From Pseudomonas oleovorans subsp. oleovorans (GTDB taxonomy: Bacteria > Pseudomonadota > Gammaproteobacteria > Pseudomonadales > Pseudomonadaceae), in assembly GCF_002197815.1 (NCBI RefSeq), contig NZ_NIUB01000047.1:1-34513 (forward strand): a stretch of 34,513 nt of DNA. The letters are read 5' to 3'. Numbering within the stretch: the stretch's first letter is position 1; the number at the start of each line of letters is the position of its first letter. The translations under genes were made by a program, and so were the position numbers. Positions 8,405 to 15,106 of the stretch are shown one piece after another. Under the pieces are notes generated by a model that was given only the letters and a program-made list of their open reading frames with translations, searched no databases and was not told where the DNA came from.

Positions 8405-9582
8405 GCCGGCGCACCGGATTCGCCCTGGCCATGGCTCTGCTGCTGGGCCTGGGGCTGATCGCCAGTTATCTACTGGGCAAACTCGAACCCTATGAAGACG
8501 TGATCGAGCATGGCCCAGCCCCCGAGGTTGCCAGCAGCCCTTACCTGGCCGCCGAACACTTCCTGCGCCAGCAGGGTATCGTCGCCCGTCGCGCCGAAAG
8601 CCTGGCTGTACTGGACGGTCTGCCCAGCGCGGGCCAGACCCTGATGCTGCTGGCCGACCGTGGCAACATGACGCCGCGTCAGGTCGAGCGCGTGCTGCAA
8701 TGGACGGCCAATGGCGGTCATCTGCTGTTCATCGCCGAACGCCTGTGGGACGAAGAGGAAGGCCAGAGCGGCGACCTGTTGCTCGACCTGCTCGGCATCC
8801 AGCAGTACATGAGCGACGAACTGGATGAGGAAGAAAGCAGCGAGGCAGAAATCGAGCAGGATGAAAACGCAGCTTATCCACAGCTGACCAAGCTCTACCT
8901 GGAGAACGAGCAAGCCCCGGCCTACATCGCCTTCGACACCGATTTTCACCTGTACGAGGCGCAGAACCGCGCGCACGCCTGGGCCAATAGCGAGGCCGCC
9001 ACGCACCTGCTGCAGCTGTACCATGGCGATGGCCTGATCACCGTGCTGAGCGATCCGTGGATCTGGCAGAACCGCACCATCAATGAATACGACCATGCCT
9101 GGCTGCTCTGGTACCTGAGCCAGGACAGCGCCGTGACCCTGCTCTACCACGCCGACAGCGACGGCCTGGCGCGCCTGCTGCTGCGCCATTTCCCGCTGGC
9201 CTTGCTGGTGCTGGGCCTGCTGATCATCGCCACCCTGTGGCACGTCGGCATGCGTCACGGTCCGTTGCAGGCACCAGTCAGCCGCGCCCGCCGTCAGCTC
9301 GAAGAGCACTTGCGCGGCAGCGCCGATTTCCTCCTGCGCCATGGCGGCCAGCACAGCCTGCTCAGAGGCCTGCAACAGGACATCAATCGCCGTGCGCGGC
9401 GCCGCCACCCCGGTTTCGAGAAGCTCGCCGTCGCCGAACAGTGGCAGGTGCTCGGTCGCCTGACCCGCCTGCCCGCCAAGGACATCAGCCAGGCCATGCG
9501 CCCATTGCCGCCGCAACGCCTGTCCGCCAGTGACTTCACCCGCCAGGTCGCCCACCTGCAAACCCTCAGGAATGCCCTATGA
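8401..9582 (+). CDS. DUF4350-domain membrane protein
   Basis: The 393-aa product has an N-terminal signal anchor (about 5-25). A periplasm-facing DUF4350 domain (about 38-220) follows, with SSPYLAAEHFLRQQGI, LLADRGNMTPRQVERVLQW and GGHLLFIAERLWDE and a very acidic insert near 135-160. A second helix (about 258-280, PLALLVLGLLIIATLW) and a basic cytoplasmic tail complete it. DUF4350 resembles the ligand-binding part of ABC-type GldG proteins, but its role is unknown. The start is the ATGA overlap with the DUF4129 gene, with AGGAG upstream; the longer frame from 8359 is rejected. The stop overlaps the MoxR start. Confidence 0.83.
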   Translation: MSRRTGFALAMALLLGLGLIASYLLGKLEPYEDVIEHGPAPEVASSPYLAAEHFLRQQGIVARRAESLAVLDGLPSAGQTLMLLADRGNMTPRQVERVLQWTANGGHLLFIAERLWDEEEGQSGDLLLDLLGIQQYMSDELDEEESSEAEIEQDENAAYPQLTKLYLENEQAPAYIAFDTDFHLYEAQNRAHAWANSEAATHLLQLYHGDGLITVLSDPWIWQNRTINEYDHAWLLWYLSQDSAVTLLYHADSDGLARLLLRHFPLALLVLGLLIIATLWHVGMRHGPLQAPVSRARRQLEEHLRGSADFLLRHGGQHSLLRGLQQDINRRARRRHPGFEKLAVAEQWQVLGRLTRLPAKDISQAMRPLPPQRLSASDFTRQVAHLQTLRNAL

Positions 9583-10613
9583 GCGAGATCCCCGAGAACG
9601 ACAACCTGCCGCAGCAGGAAGCCCCGGCTGCCATGCCGAGCAACCCGCAAGCACAACAGCGCCAACGCGCCAGCCAACTGGCCCAGGCCCTGCGCGCCGA
9701 GCTGCGCAAGGCCGTGATCGGCCAGAGCGCGGTGATCGACGACGTGCTGACCGCACTGATCGCCGGTGGACACGTGCTGGTCGAAGGTGTGCCGGGGCTG
9801 GGCAAGACCCTGCTGGTGCGCGCCCTGGCGCGCTGCTTCGGTGGCGAGTTCGCACGCATCCAGTTCACCCCGGACCTGATGCCCAGCGATGTCACCGGCC
9901 ATGCCGTGTACGACATGCAGAGCGAGCAGTTCAAGCTGCGCAAGGGTCCGGTGTTCACCAACCTGCTGCTGGCCGATGAAATCAATCGCGCACCGGCCAA
10001 GACCCAGGCCGCCCTGCTGGAAGTGATGCAGGAGCGCCAGGTGACCCTGGAGGGCCGCGCCCTGCCGGTGCAACTGCCGTTCATGGTGCTGGCGACCATG
10101 AACCCGATCGAGCAGGAAGGCACCTACCCGCTACCGGAAGCGGAGCTGGACCGCTTCATGCTCAAGCTGCGCATGGATTATCCGCAGCAGGATGAAGAGC
10201 TGAACATGGTGCGCCAGGTGACCCGCTCGGCCAAGGCCGACATGCTCGAAGTCAGCCCGCTGCGCACCCTGCTGCAAGCCAAGGACGTGTTGGCCCTGCA
10301 GAAGATCGCCAGCGATTTGCCACTGGATGATCAGGTGCTCGATTACGCCGTACGCCTTGCCCGCGCTACCCGCAGCTGGCCGGGCCTGGCCATGGGTGCC
10401 GGGCCGCGTGCATCGATTGCCCTGGTGCGTGGCGCCCGTGCCCGCGCACTGCTGCGCGGTGGCGATTTCGTTCTGCCGGATGACATCAAGAGCTGCGCGC
10501 TGGCCGTGCTGCGTCACCGCGTACGTCTGGTGCCGGAGCTGGATATCGAAGGCCTGTCGGTGGATCAGGTTCTGCAACAGTTGCTCGATCAGGTACCGGC
10601 GCCACGCCTATGA
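9579..10613 (+). CDS. MoxR-family AAA+ ATPase
   Basis: MoxR ATPases are cytoplasmic AAA+ chaperone-like proteins that usually act with von Willebrand-type partners. The 344-aa product shows Walker A GVPGLGKT (70-77), Walker B LLLADE (129-134), sensor 1 ATMNP (172-176) and the MoxR-specific EGTYPLPEAELDRFMLKL stretch. A helical lid domain with GAGPRASIALVRGARARALL follows. The ATGA overlaps on both sides place it between DUF4350 and DUF58, the usual MoxR-DUF58 pairing. It likely powers remodelling of the membrane proteins encoded upstream; that is inference from context. Confidence 0.93.
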   Translation: MSEIPENDNLPQQEAPAAMPSNPQAQQRQRASQLAQALRAELRKAVIGQSAVIDDVLTALIAGGHVLVEGVPGLGKTLLVRALARCFGGEFARIQFTPDLMPSDVTGHAVYDMQSEQFKLRKGPVFTNLLLADEINRAPAKTQAALLEVMQERQVTLEGRALPVQLPFMVLATMNPIEQEGTYPLPEAELDRFMLKLRMDYPQQDEELNMVRQVTRSAKADMLEVSPLRTLLQAKDVLALQKIASDLPLDDQVLDYAVRLARATRSWPGLAMGAGPRASIALVRGARARALLRGGDFVLPDDIKSCALAVLRHRVRLVPELDIEGLSVDQVLQQLLDQVPAPRL

Positions 10614-11941
10614 AACCTTCGCGCCTGCTCCTCGGGCTACTCGGCGGCCTGTTCGCCGCTGCCGTGCTGCTCGGCGCCCTGCCCCTGCTCGGCATACGCC
10701 TGGCAGACAGCCTGATGCCACTGGCCTGGGGGCTGTTGCTGGCTTTGCTGCTGATGGCCGCCGTCGATGCCCTCTGGCTGCGCCGCCAGGATTCGCCACG
10801 GCTGGAGCGCGTGCTACCCGGCAACCTGCCGCTAGGGCGCTGGAGCGAGGTGCAACTGATCGCCCATCACGATTTCGCCCAACCGCAGGAAATCGAGGTC
10901 TTCGACCATGTGCCGGAAGGCATGGCTTTCGATTTCCTGCCGCAACGCATCACCCTGCAGCCTGGCCAGCAAACGCAGCTCAGCTATCGCCTGAAACCAT
11001 TGAATCGTGGGCATTTCCACTTCGCCCAGTGCGAGCTGCAACTGCCCAGCCCACTGCGTCTGTGGCAGGCCAGGCGCCTGCTGCCGCTGGCTGGCGAAAG
11101 CCGCGTCTACCCGGACTTCGCCCGCCTCTACGGCGCGCAACTCAAGGCCGTCGACGACTGGCTGAGCCAACTGGGCGTGCGCCAACGCCCGCGTCGCGGC
11201 CTGGGCCTGGAATTTCACCAGCTACGCGAGTTTCGTGATGGCGACACCCTGCGCCAGATCGACTGGAAGGCCACTGCCCGCAAGCGCACGCCCATCGCTC
11301 GCGAGTACCAGGACGAGCGTGACCAGCAGATTGTCTTCCTGCTCGACTGCGGCCGCCGCATGCGCAGCCAGGACGACGAGCTGTCGCACTTCGACCATGC
11401 GCTCAACGCCTGCCTACTGCTCAGCTACGTCGCCCTGCGCCAGGGCGATGCCGTCGGTCTGGCGACCTTCGCCGGCAACCAGTCGCGTTACCTGGCACCG
11501 GTCAAGGGCCCTGCGCAGTTGAACGTGCTGCTCAATGCCGTCTATGACCTCGACACCAGCCAGCAACCGGCCGACTTCAGCGCCGCTGCCGACTTGCTGC
11601 TGGCGCGTCAGCGCCGCCGCTCGCTGGTGGTATTGGTGACCAACCTGCGCGACGAAGATGATCAGGACCTGCTCGCCGTCGTGCGCCGCCTGTCGCGCCA
11701 GCATCGCGTGCTGATCGCCAGCCTGCGCGAGGAAGCGCTGGATCGTCTGCGCCAGACGCCGGTGGAACAGTTCGAACAGGCCCTGGCCTACTGCGGCACG
11801 CTGGACTACCTCAATGCCCGCACCGACCTGCATGAGCGCCTGGCTGCCCATGACGTGCCGGTGCTCGACGTCCGCCCGGGCGAACTGGGCCCGGAGCTGG
11901 TCAGCAGCTATCTGTCCTGGAAGAAGGCCGGCGCACTCTAG
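10610..11941 (+). CDS. DUF58 (von Willebrand-like) membrane protein
   Basis: This 443-aa protein has two N-terminal membrane helices (about 5-28 and 36-55) and a beta-rich region. The DUF58 signature lies at about 190-225 (FHQLREFRDGDTLRQIDWKATARK). A von Willebrand A-like domain begins near residue 238. Its metal-site motif is degenerate: LLDCGRRM replaces the usual DxSxS, so metal-dependent adhesion is doubtful. DUF58 proteins are regular partners of MoxR ATPases. It is the last gene of the coupled run, and no clear terminator follows before the sodB promoter region. Confidence 0.88.
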   Translation: MKPSRLLLGLLGGLFAAAVLLGALPLLGIRLADSLMPLAWGLLLALLLMAAVDALWLRRQDSPRLERVLPGNLPLGRWSEVQLIAHHDFAQPQEIEVFDHVPEGMAFDFLPQRITLQPGQQTQLSYRLKPLNRGHFHFAQCELQLPSPLRLWQARRLLPLAGESRVYPDFARLYGAQLKAVDDWLSQLGVRQRPRRGLGLEFHQLREFRDGDTLRQIDWKATARKRTPIAREYQDERDQQIVFLLDCGRRMRSQDDELSHFDHALNACLLLSYVALRQGDAVGLATFAGNQSRYLAPVKGPAQLNVLLNAVYDLDTSQQPADFSAAADLLLARQRRRSLVVLVTNLRDEDDQDLLAVVRRLSRQHRVLIASLREEALDRLRQTPVEQFEQALAYCGTLDYLNARTDLHERLAAHDVPVLDVRPGELGPELVSSYLSWKKAGAL

Positions 11942-12041
11942 AAGCGACTGCCGCCACAACAGAAAGTCGAAGCCAATGCTGCAGAGACCCTGGCACCGGC
12001 TTTTCCACACAGATGTTGCGTGGTTATGGTCGTGACCGGGT

Positions 12042-12049
12042 GCTATGAT
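12042..12049 (+). promoter_or_regulatory. Candidate extended -10 promoter element for sodB
   Basis: GCTATGAT preceded by T gives TGC-TATGAT, an extended -10 element about 100 bp before the sodB ATG. A matching -35 (TGGTTA, 12021-12026) is poor, as is usual for extended -10 promoters. No Fur-like site was recognised here. Confidence 0.35.
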
Positions 12050-12149
12050 CCCGGGTCTGCGGCGCAAAGAGTACAAACTCGACGCCGCCTGTGGGCCGCC
12101 CGTGATCGGCCTTGCGCATACCGCACACGACCTGAGTAGGAGATAGACC

Positions 12150-12731
12150 ATGGCTTTTGAATTGCCGCCGCTGCCTTACGAAAAGAATGCCCTCGAGCCG
12201 CACATTTCCGCCGAGACCCTCGAGTTCCACCACGACAAGCACCACAACACCTACGTCGTGAACCTGAACAACCTGGTGCCGGGCACCGAGTTCGAAGGCA
12301 AGAGCCTGGAAGAAATCGTCAAGACCTCCTCGGGCGGTATCTTCAACAACGCCGCCCAGGTGTGGAACCACACCTTCTACTGGAACTGCCTGTCGCCGAA
12401 CGGCGGTGGCCAGCCCACTGGCGCCCTGGCTGATGCCATCAACGCGGCCTTCGGTTCCTTCGACAAGTTCAAGGAAGAGTTCAGCAAGGTCTCCATCGGC
12501 ACCTTCGGTTCCGGCTGGGGCTGGCTGGTGAAGAAGGCTGACGGTTCCCTGGCCCTGGCCAGCACCATCGGCGCCGGCTGCCCGCTGACCAGCGGCGACA
12601 CTCCGCTGCTGACCTGCGACGTCTGGGAACATGCCTACTACATCGACTACCGCAACCTGCGTCCGAAGTACGTCGAGGCGTTCTGGAACCTGGTGAACTG
12701 GGACTTCGTCGCCCAGAACTACGCGGCCTGA
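12150..12731 (+). CDS. sodB: Iron superoxide dismutase
   Basis: SodB converts superoxide to hydrogen peroxide and oxygen in the cytoplasm. The 193-aa length is typical for Fe-SOD. The four metal ligands are H27, H74, D157 and H161 (DVWEHAYY). Q70 in AAQVWNHTFYW and the following aromatic residues are diagnostic of the iron type rather than the manganese type. A strong GGAGATAGACC binding site precedes the ATG. It is monocistronic, with its own terminator. In pseudomonads SodB is expressed in iron-replete cells and is repressed post-transcriptionally by PrrF small RNAs; that regulation is known for the family, not shown here. Confidence 0.96.
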   Translation: MAFELPPLPYEKNALEPHISAETLEFHHDKHHNTYVVNLNNLVPGTEFEGKSLEEIVKTSSGGIFNNAAQVWNHTFYWNCLSPNGGGQPTGALADAINAAFGSFDKFKEEFSKVSIGTFGSGWGWLVKKADGSLALASTIGAGCPLTSGDTPLLTCDVWEHAYYIDYRNLRPKYVEAFWNLVNWDFVAQNYAA

Positions 12732-12751
12732 ATCCAGGCTCCGTAACACAG

Positions 12752-12785
12752 GAACCCGGCCTCTTCGGCCGGGTTCTTCGTTTTC
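12752..12785 (+). terminator. Rho-independent terminator of sodB
   Basis: A 10-bp GC-rich stem (12752-12761 with 12767-12776) with a 5-nt loop is followed by TTCGTTTTC, about 20 bases after the sodB stop. Confidence 0.82.
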
Positions 12786-12803
12786 GGCGCCAGGGAACTG
12801 GTA

Positions 12804-12850
12804 GGGCGGGTGCAACCCGCCAGAATGCCAATGGCGGGTTACACCCGCCC
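12804..12850. repeat. REP/REPIN-like palindromic hairpin
   Basis: Outer arms GGGCGGGTG (12804-12812) and CACCCGCCC (12842-12850) and inner arms AACCCGCCA (12814-12822) and TGGCGGGTT (12832-12840) form one nearly perfect 19-bp stem around a 9-nt loop. Such GGCGGGT palindromes are common extragenic repeats in Pseudomonas. It lies between the convergent sodB and the hypothetical gene at 12868. Confidence 0.7.
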
Positions 12851-12867
12851 AACTTCAAGTCGCCCAT

Positions 12868-13512
12868 CTAAAGCAGACGCCGCGGAGAAAACGCCGCGCC
12901 CAGCTCCTCCACCCGGGCGACCGCCTGGCTCAGCACCCGGTCGGCGCGTACCGGGCCGAGAAACTCGCACAAGCCGATGTAGAGCAGATTGAGCAGCTTG
13001 CGCAGTTGCTCCAGCCCCAGGCTTTCGACGCCATCGGCCGCCCCCTGCTCCAGCCAGGCGCGCAGGCGCAGGCCAAGCTCCTGGCTCACCTCCATGCCAT
13101 TCAGGCTGCCGGCGGCGAAGCGGCGCAAGGCCTGTTGCTGCTGCACATCCAGTTGCTCCAGCAAGGCCTGGTTCAGAGCCAGAAAGGTCGTTTGTGCGGC
13201 GCTATCCGGAGTCGCCACTTGCCTTACGGCCTCATTGCGCCCCTGGCGCCAAGCGGCCAGTTGCTCCTCCGGGTCAGGCAACAGCTGCGAGGGTGGCCCC
13301 GTCAGGGCGCCAACCAACTCGCGATACAGGCGTGCTCGTTCGAGCTTGCGCTCGGTGCGTAGCACCACCTCGGCGAGAAACTCATTGAGAGCGAACGGCG
13401 GCTGCTCCGCGTACTTGTTCTCCCACAGCGCCAGCAATGGCCAGACCTCTTCATCCGAGAAGTGTCCGGCCAGGCCGGTGTAGATCGCGCGACGACGCAG
13501 GCTCAATCTCAT
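12868..13512 (-). CDS. Hypothetical protein downstream of amt
   Basis: I do not recognise a domain. The 214-aa product is soluble and largely helical, rich in Leu, Ala, Glu and Gln, with no signal peptide or membrane segment. The ATG at 13512 is chosen because AGGAGG lies a few bases upstream inside the amt stop region; the upstream in-frame extension would overlap amt. The start is 2 bases after the amt stop, so the two genes are almost certainly co-transcribed. A link to ammonium uptake or its control is possible from position only; it does not resemble GlnK/PII. Confidence 0.7.
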   Translation of the reverse strand: MRLSLRRRAIYTGLAGHFSDEEVWPLLALWENKYAEQPPFALNEFLAEVVLRTERKLERARLYRELVGALTGPPSQLLPDPEEQLAAWRQGRNEAVRQVATPDSAAQTTFLALNQALLEQLDVQQQQALRRFAAGSLNGMEVSQELGLRLRAWLEQGAADGVESLGLEQLRKLLNLLYIGLCEFLGPVRADRVLSQAVARVEELGAAFSPRRLL

Positions 13513-13514
13513 CC

Positions 13515-14810
13515 TCAGCCCCTCCTCGACCATTGCTCACTGTCGAAGGTCTGCGTCAGATTGAACTCTGGATAACCGACCTCGGCATGCTCGGCAAAAT
13601 CCAGCCCACGCTGCTCATGCTGGGTCGAAACCCGCAGACCCATGGTCTTGGCCAACAGGAAGTAGAACACCAGGGCAACCGGAAAGGCCCAGAGAAAGGC
13701 AGCCGCAGCGCCCAATGCCTGCACCGCGACACGCTCCCAGTTGAACAGGTCGCCCTGATAGAACAGACCTGCAGCCAGGGTGCCCCAGATACCGGCGAAT
13801 CCGTGGACTGGAATCGCACCGACCACATCGTCGAGCTGCAGGCGATCGAGCAAACGCATGCCGTAGACCACGACAAACCCGGCGATCAGACCACTGAGCA
13901 AAGCGAAACCCGGTGCCATGCTGGCGCAGCCGGCGGTGATGCCGACCAGCCCGCCAATCGAGCCGTTCACCGTGGTGGTCAGCAATACCGGGCTGGCCGT
14001 GCTGCGTTGTGCCAGCAGAGCGCCGAGCGCACCAGCGACCGCAGCCAGGTGCGTGTTCAAGGCGATCAAGCCGAGACTGCTGCTGACTTCCAGGTTGCTG
14101 CCAGCGTTGAAGCCGAACCAACCGACCCAGAGGATGAAACCGCCCAATGCCACCAGGCCAAGATTGTGCCCAGGGATCAAGCGTGCCTTGCCATCAGGAG
14201 CGAAACGCCCGAGACGCGGGCCCAGCACCAGAATCCCTGCCAGCGCGCACCAGGCACCGATGCTATGCACCACGGTCGAGCCGGCGAAATCGATGAAGCC
14301 CAGCTTGGCCAACCACCCCTGACCGCCATACAGACCACCCCACACCCAGCTGCCGAATATCGGATAGATCACGCCGCTGATCAGTACTGCGCCAATCAGA
14401 TAGGCGCCATACCGCGTGCGTTCGGCCATGGCACCACTGGCGATGGTCGCAGCGGTGGCGGCGAACATCATCTGGAACAGCAGGAAGGTGTAATCCCAGG
14501 GCTCGCCGTCATTCAGCGCGAAGTGACTCATGCCGAACCAGCCAGTGACATTGGCACCGAACATCAGGCCGAAGCCGAACAGCCAAAACACGATGCCGCC
14601 AAAGCAGCAGTCCATGTAGTTCTTCATCATCACGTTGACCGCGTTCTTGGCCCGCGACATACCGCTCTCCAACAGGGCGAAACCCGCCTGCATGAAGAAC
14701 ACCAGCACGCTGGCCAACACCAGCCAGGCCGTATTGGCGGCCTCTTCGCTGGCAGCATGGGCCTGTGGGGCAAAGCTGACAGCGACGAGCAACAGCACGA
14801 GCGTTTTCAT
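13515..14810 (-). CDS. amt: Ammonium transporter (Amt/Mep/Rh family)
   Basis: Amt proteins are trimeric inner-membrane channels for ammonium. The 431-aa product starts with a cleavable signal peptide (about 1-20), as in AmtB, followed by eleven hydrophobic helices. Recognisable stretches are FMQAGFALLESGMSRAKN, DFAGSTVVHSIGAWCALAG (containing one pore histidine), GFNAGSN and the cytoplasmic tail GLDFAEHAEVGYPEF that contacts GlnK. An ATG at 14810 or a GTG at 14813 could start translation; GGAGG serves both. No glnK lies beside it, and no clear -24/-12 sigma54 site was found upstream on this strand. Confidence 0.93.
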   Translation of the reverse strand: MKTLVLLLVAVSFAPQAHAASEEAANTAWLVLASVLVFFMQAGFALLESGMSRAKNAVNVMMKNYMDCCFGGIVFWLFGFGLMFGANVTGWFGMSHFALNDGEPWDYTFLLFQMMFAATAATIASGAMAERTRYGAYLIGAVLISGVIYPIFGSWVWGGLYGGQGWLAKLGFIDFAGSTVVHSIGAWCALAGILVLGPRLGRFAPDGKARLIPGHNLGLVALGGFILWVGWFGFNAGSNLEVSSSLGLIALNTHLAAVAGALGALLAQRSTASPVLLTTTVNGSIGGLVGITAGCASMAPGFALLSGLIAGFVVVYGMRLLDRLQLDDVVGAIPVHGFAGIWGTLAAGLFYQGDLFNWERVAVQALGAAAAFLWAFPVALVFYFLLAKTMGLRVSTQHEQRGLDFAEHAEVGYPEFNLTQTFDSEQWSRRG

Positions 14811-15041
14811 CACGAATCCCCTCCCGGTCGATGCCCGGCCTTCGCAACTCTTGTGCCAGCGGCCAAGCAGACGGCAGGTGACGCGTCAAAGGCGTAACAA
14901 CGACGGACGGTCAATATGACCAAAGGTATTCAAGTACGGCGCAATCGCACCGACACAGAGCAGTGAGTCGGCCTCCAAACAGCGATTCGCACCAGGAGCG
15001 TTCCTTGTGGGATAAATAGTGCCACCCGGCATGATGGCCCT

Positions 15042-15070
15042 TTGACGGCCAGGCCTAGATTGCCAATACT
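15042..15070 (+). promoter_or_regulatory. Candidate sigma70 promoter for bifA
   Basis: TTGACG (15042-15047) and AATACT (15065-15070) are spaced by 17 bp, about 37 bp upstream of the bifA start codon. The call is a pattern match only. Confidence 0.45.
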
Positions 15071-15106
15071 CTCGTCTGACTGACGCTGTAAGCATCGACA
15101 TAAGGA

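Noticed and set aside
8470..9561. Minus-strand frame of 363 codons opposite the DUF4350 gene
   Set aside because: It is an antisense shadow with Gln/Val-rich low-complexity translation. The coupled plus-strand operon explains the region.
12001..12010. TTTTCCACAC as a DnaA box near sodB
   Set aside because: It is a single imperfect match with no neighbouring boxes, expected by chance; the similar TTTTCCACA near 26263 is treated the same way.
13437..14897. Long plus-strand frame opposite amt
   Set aside because: Its translation is a Gln/His/Ala-rich antisense artefact with no family features, while the minus-strand Amt protein is complete.
14811..15106. Sigma54 promoter for amt, as for many glnK-amtB operons
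   Set aside because: No GG-N10-GC pair with TGGCAC-N5-TTGC character was found on the minus strand. A GTGCCA near 15020 lacks the second half.
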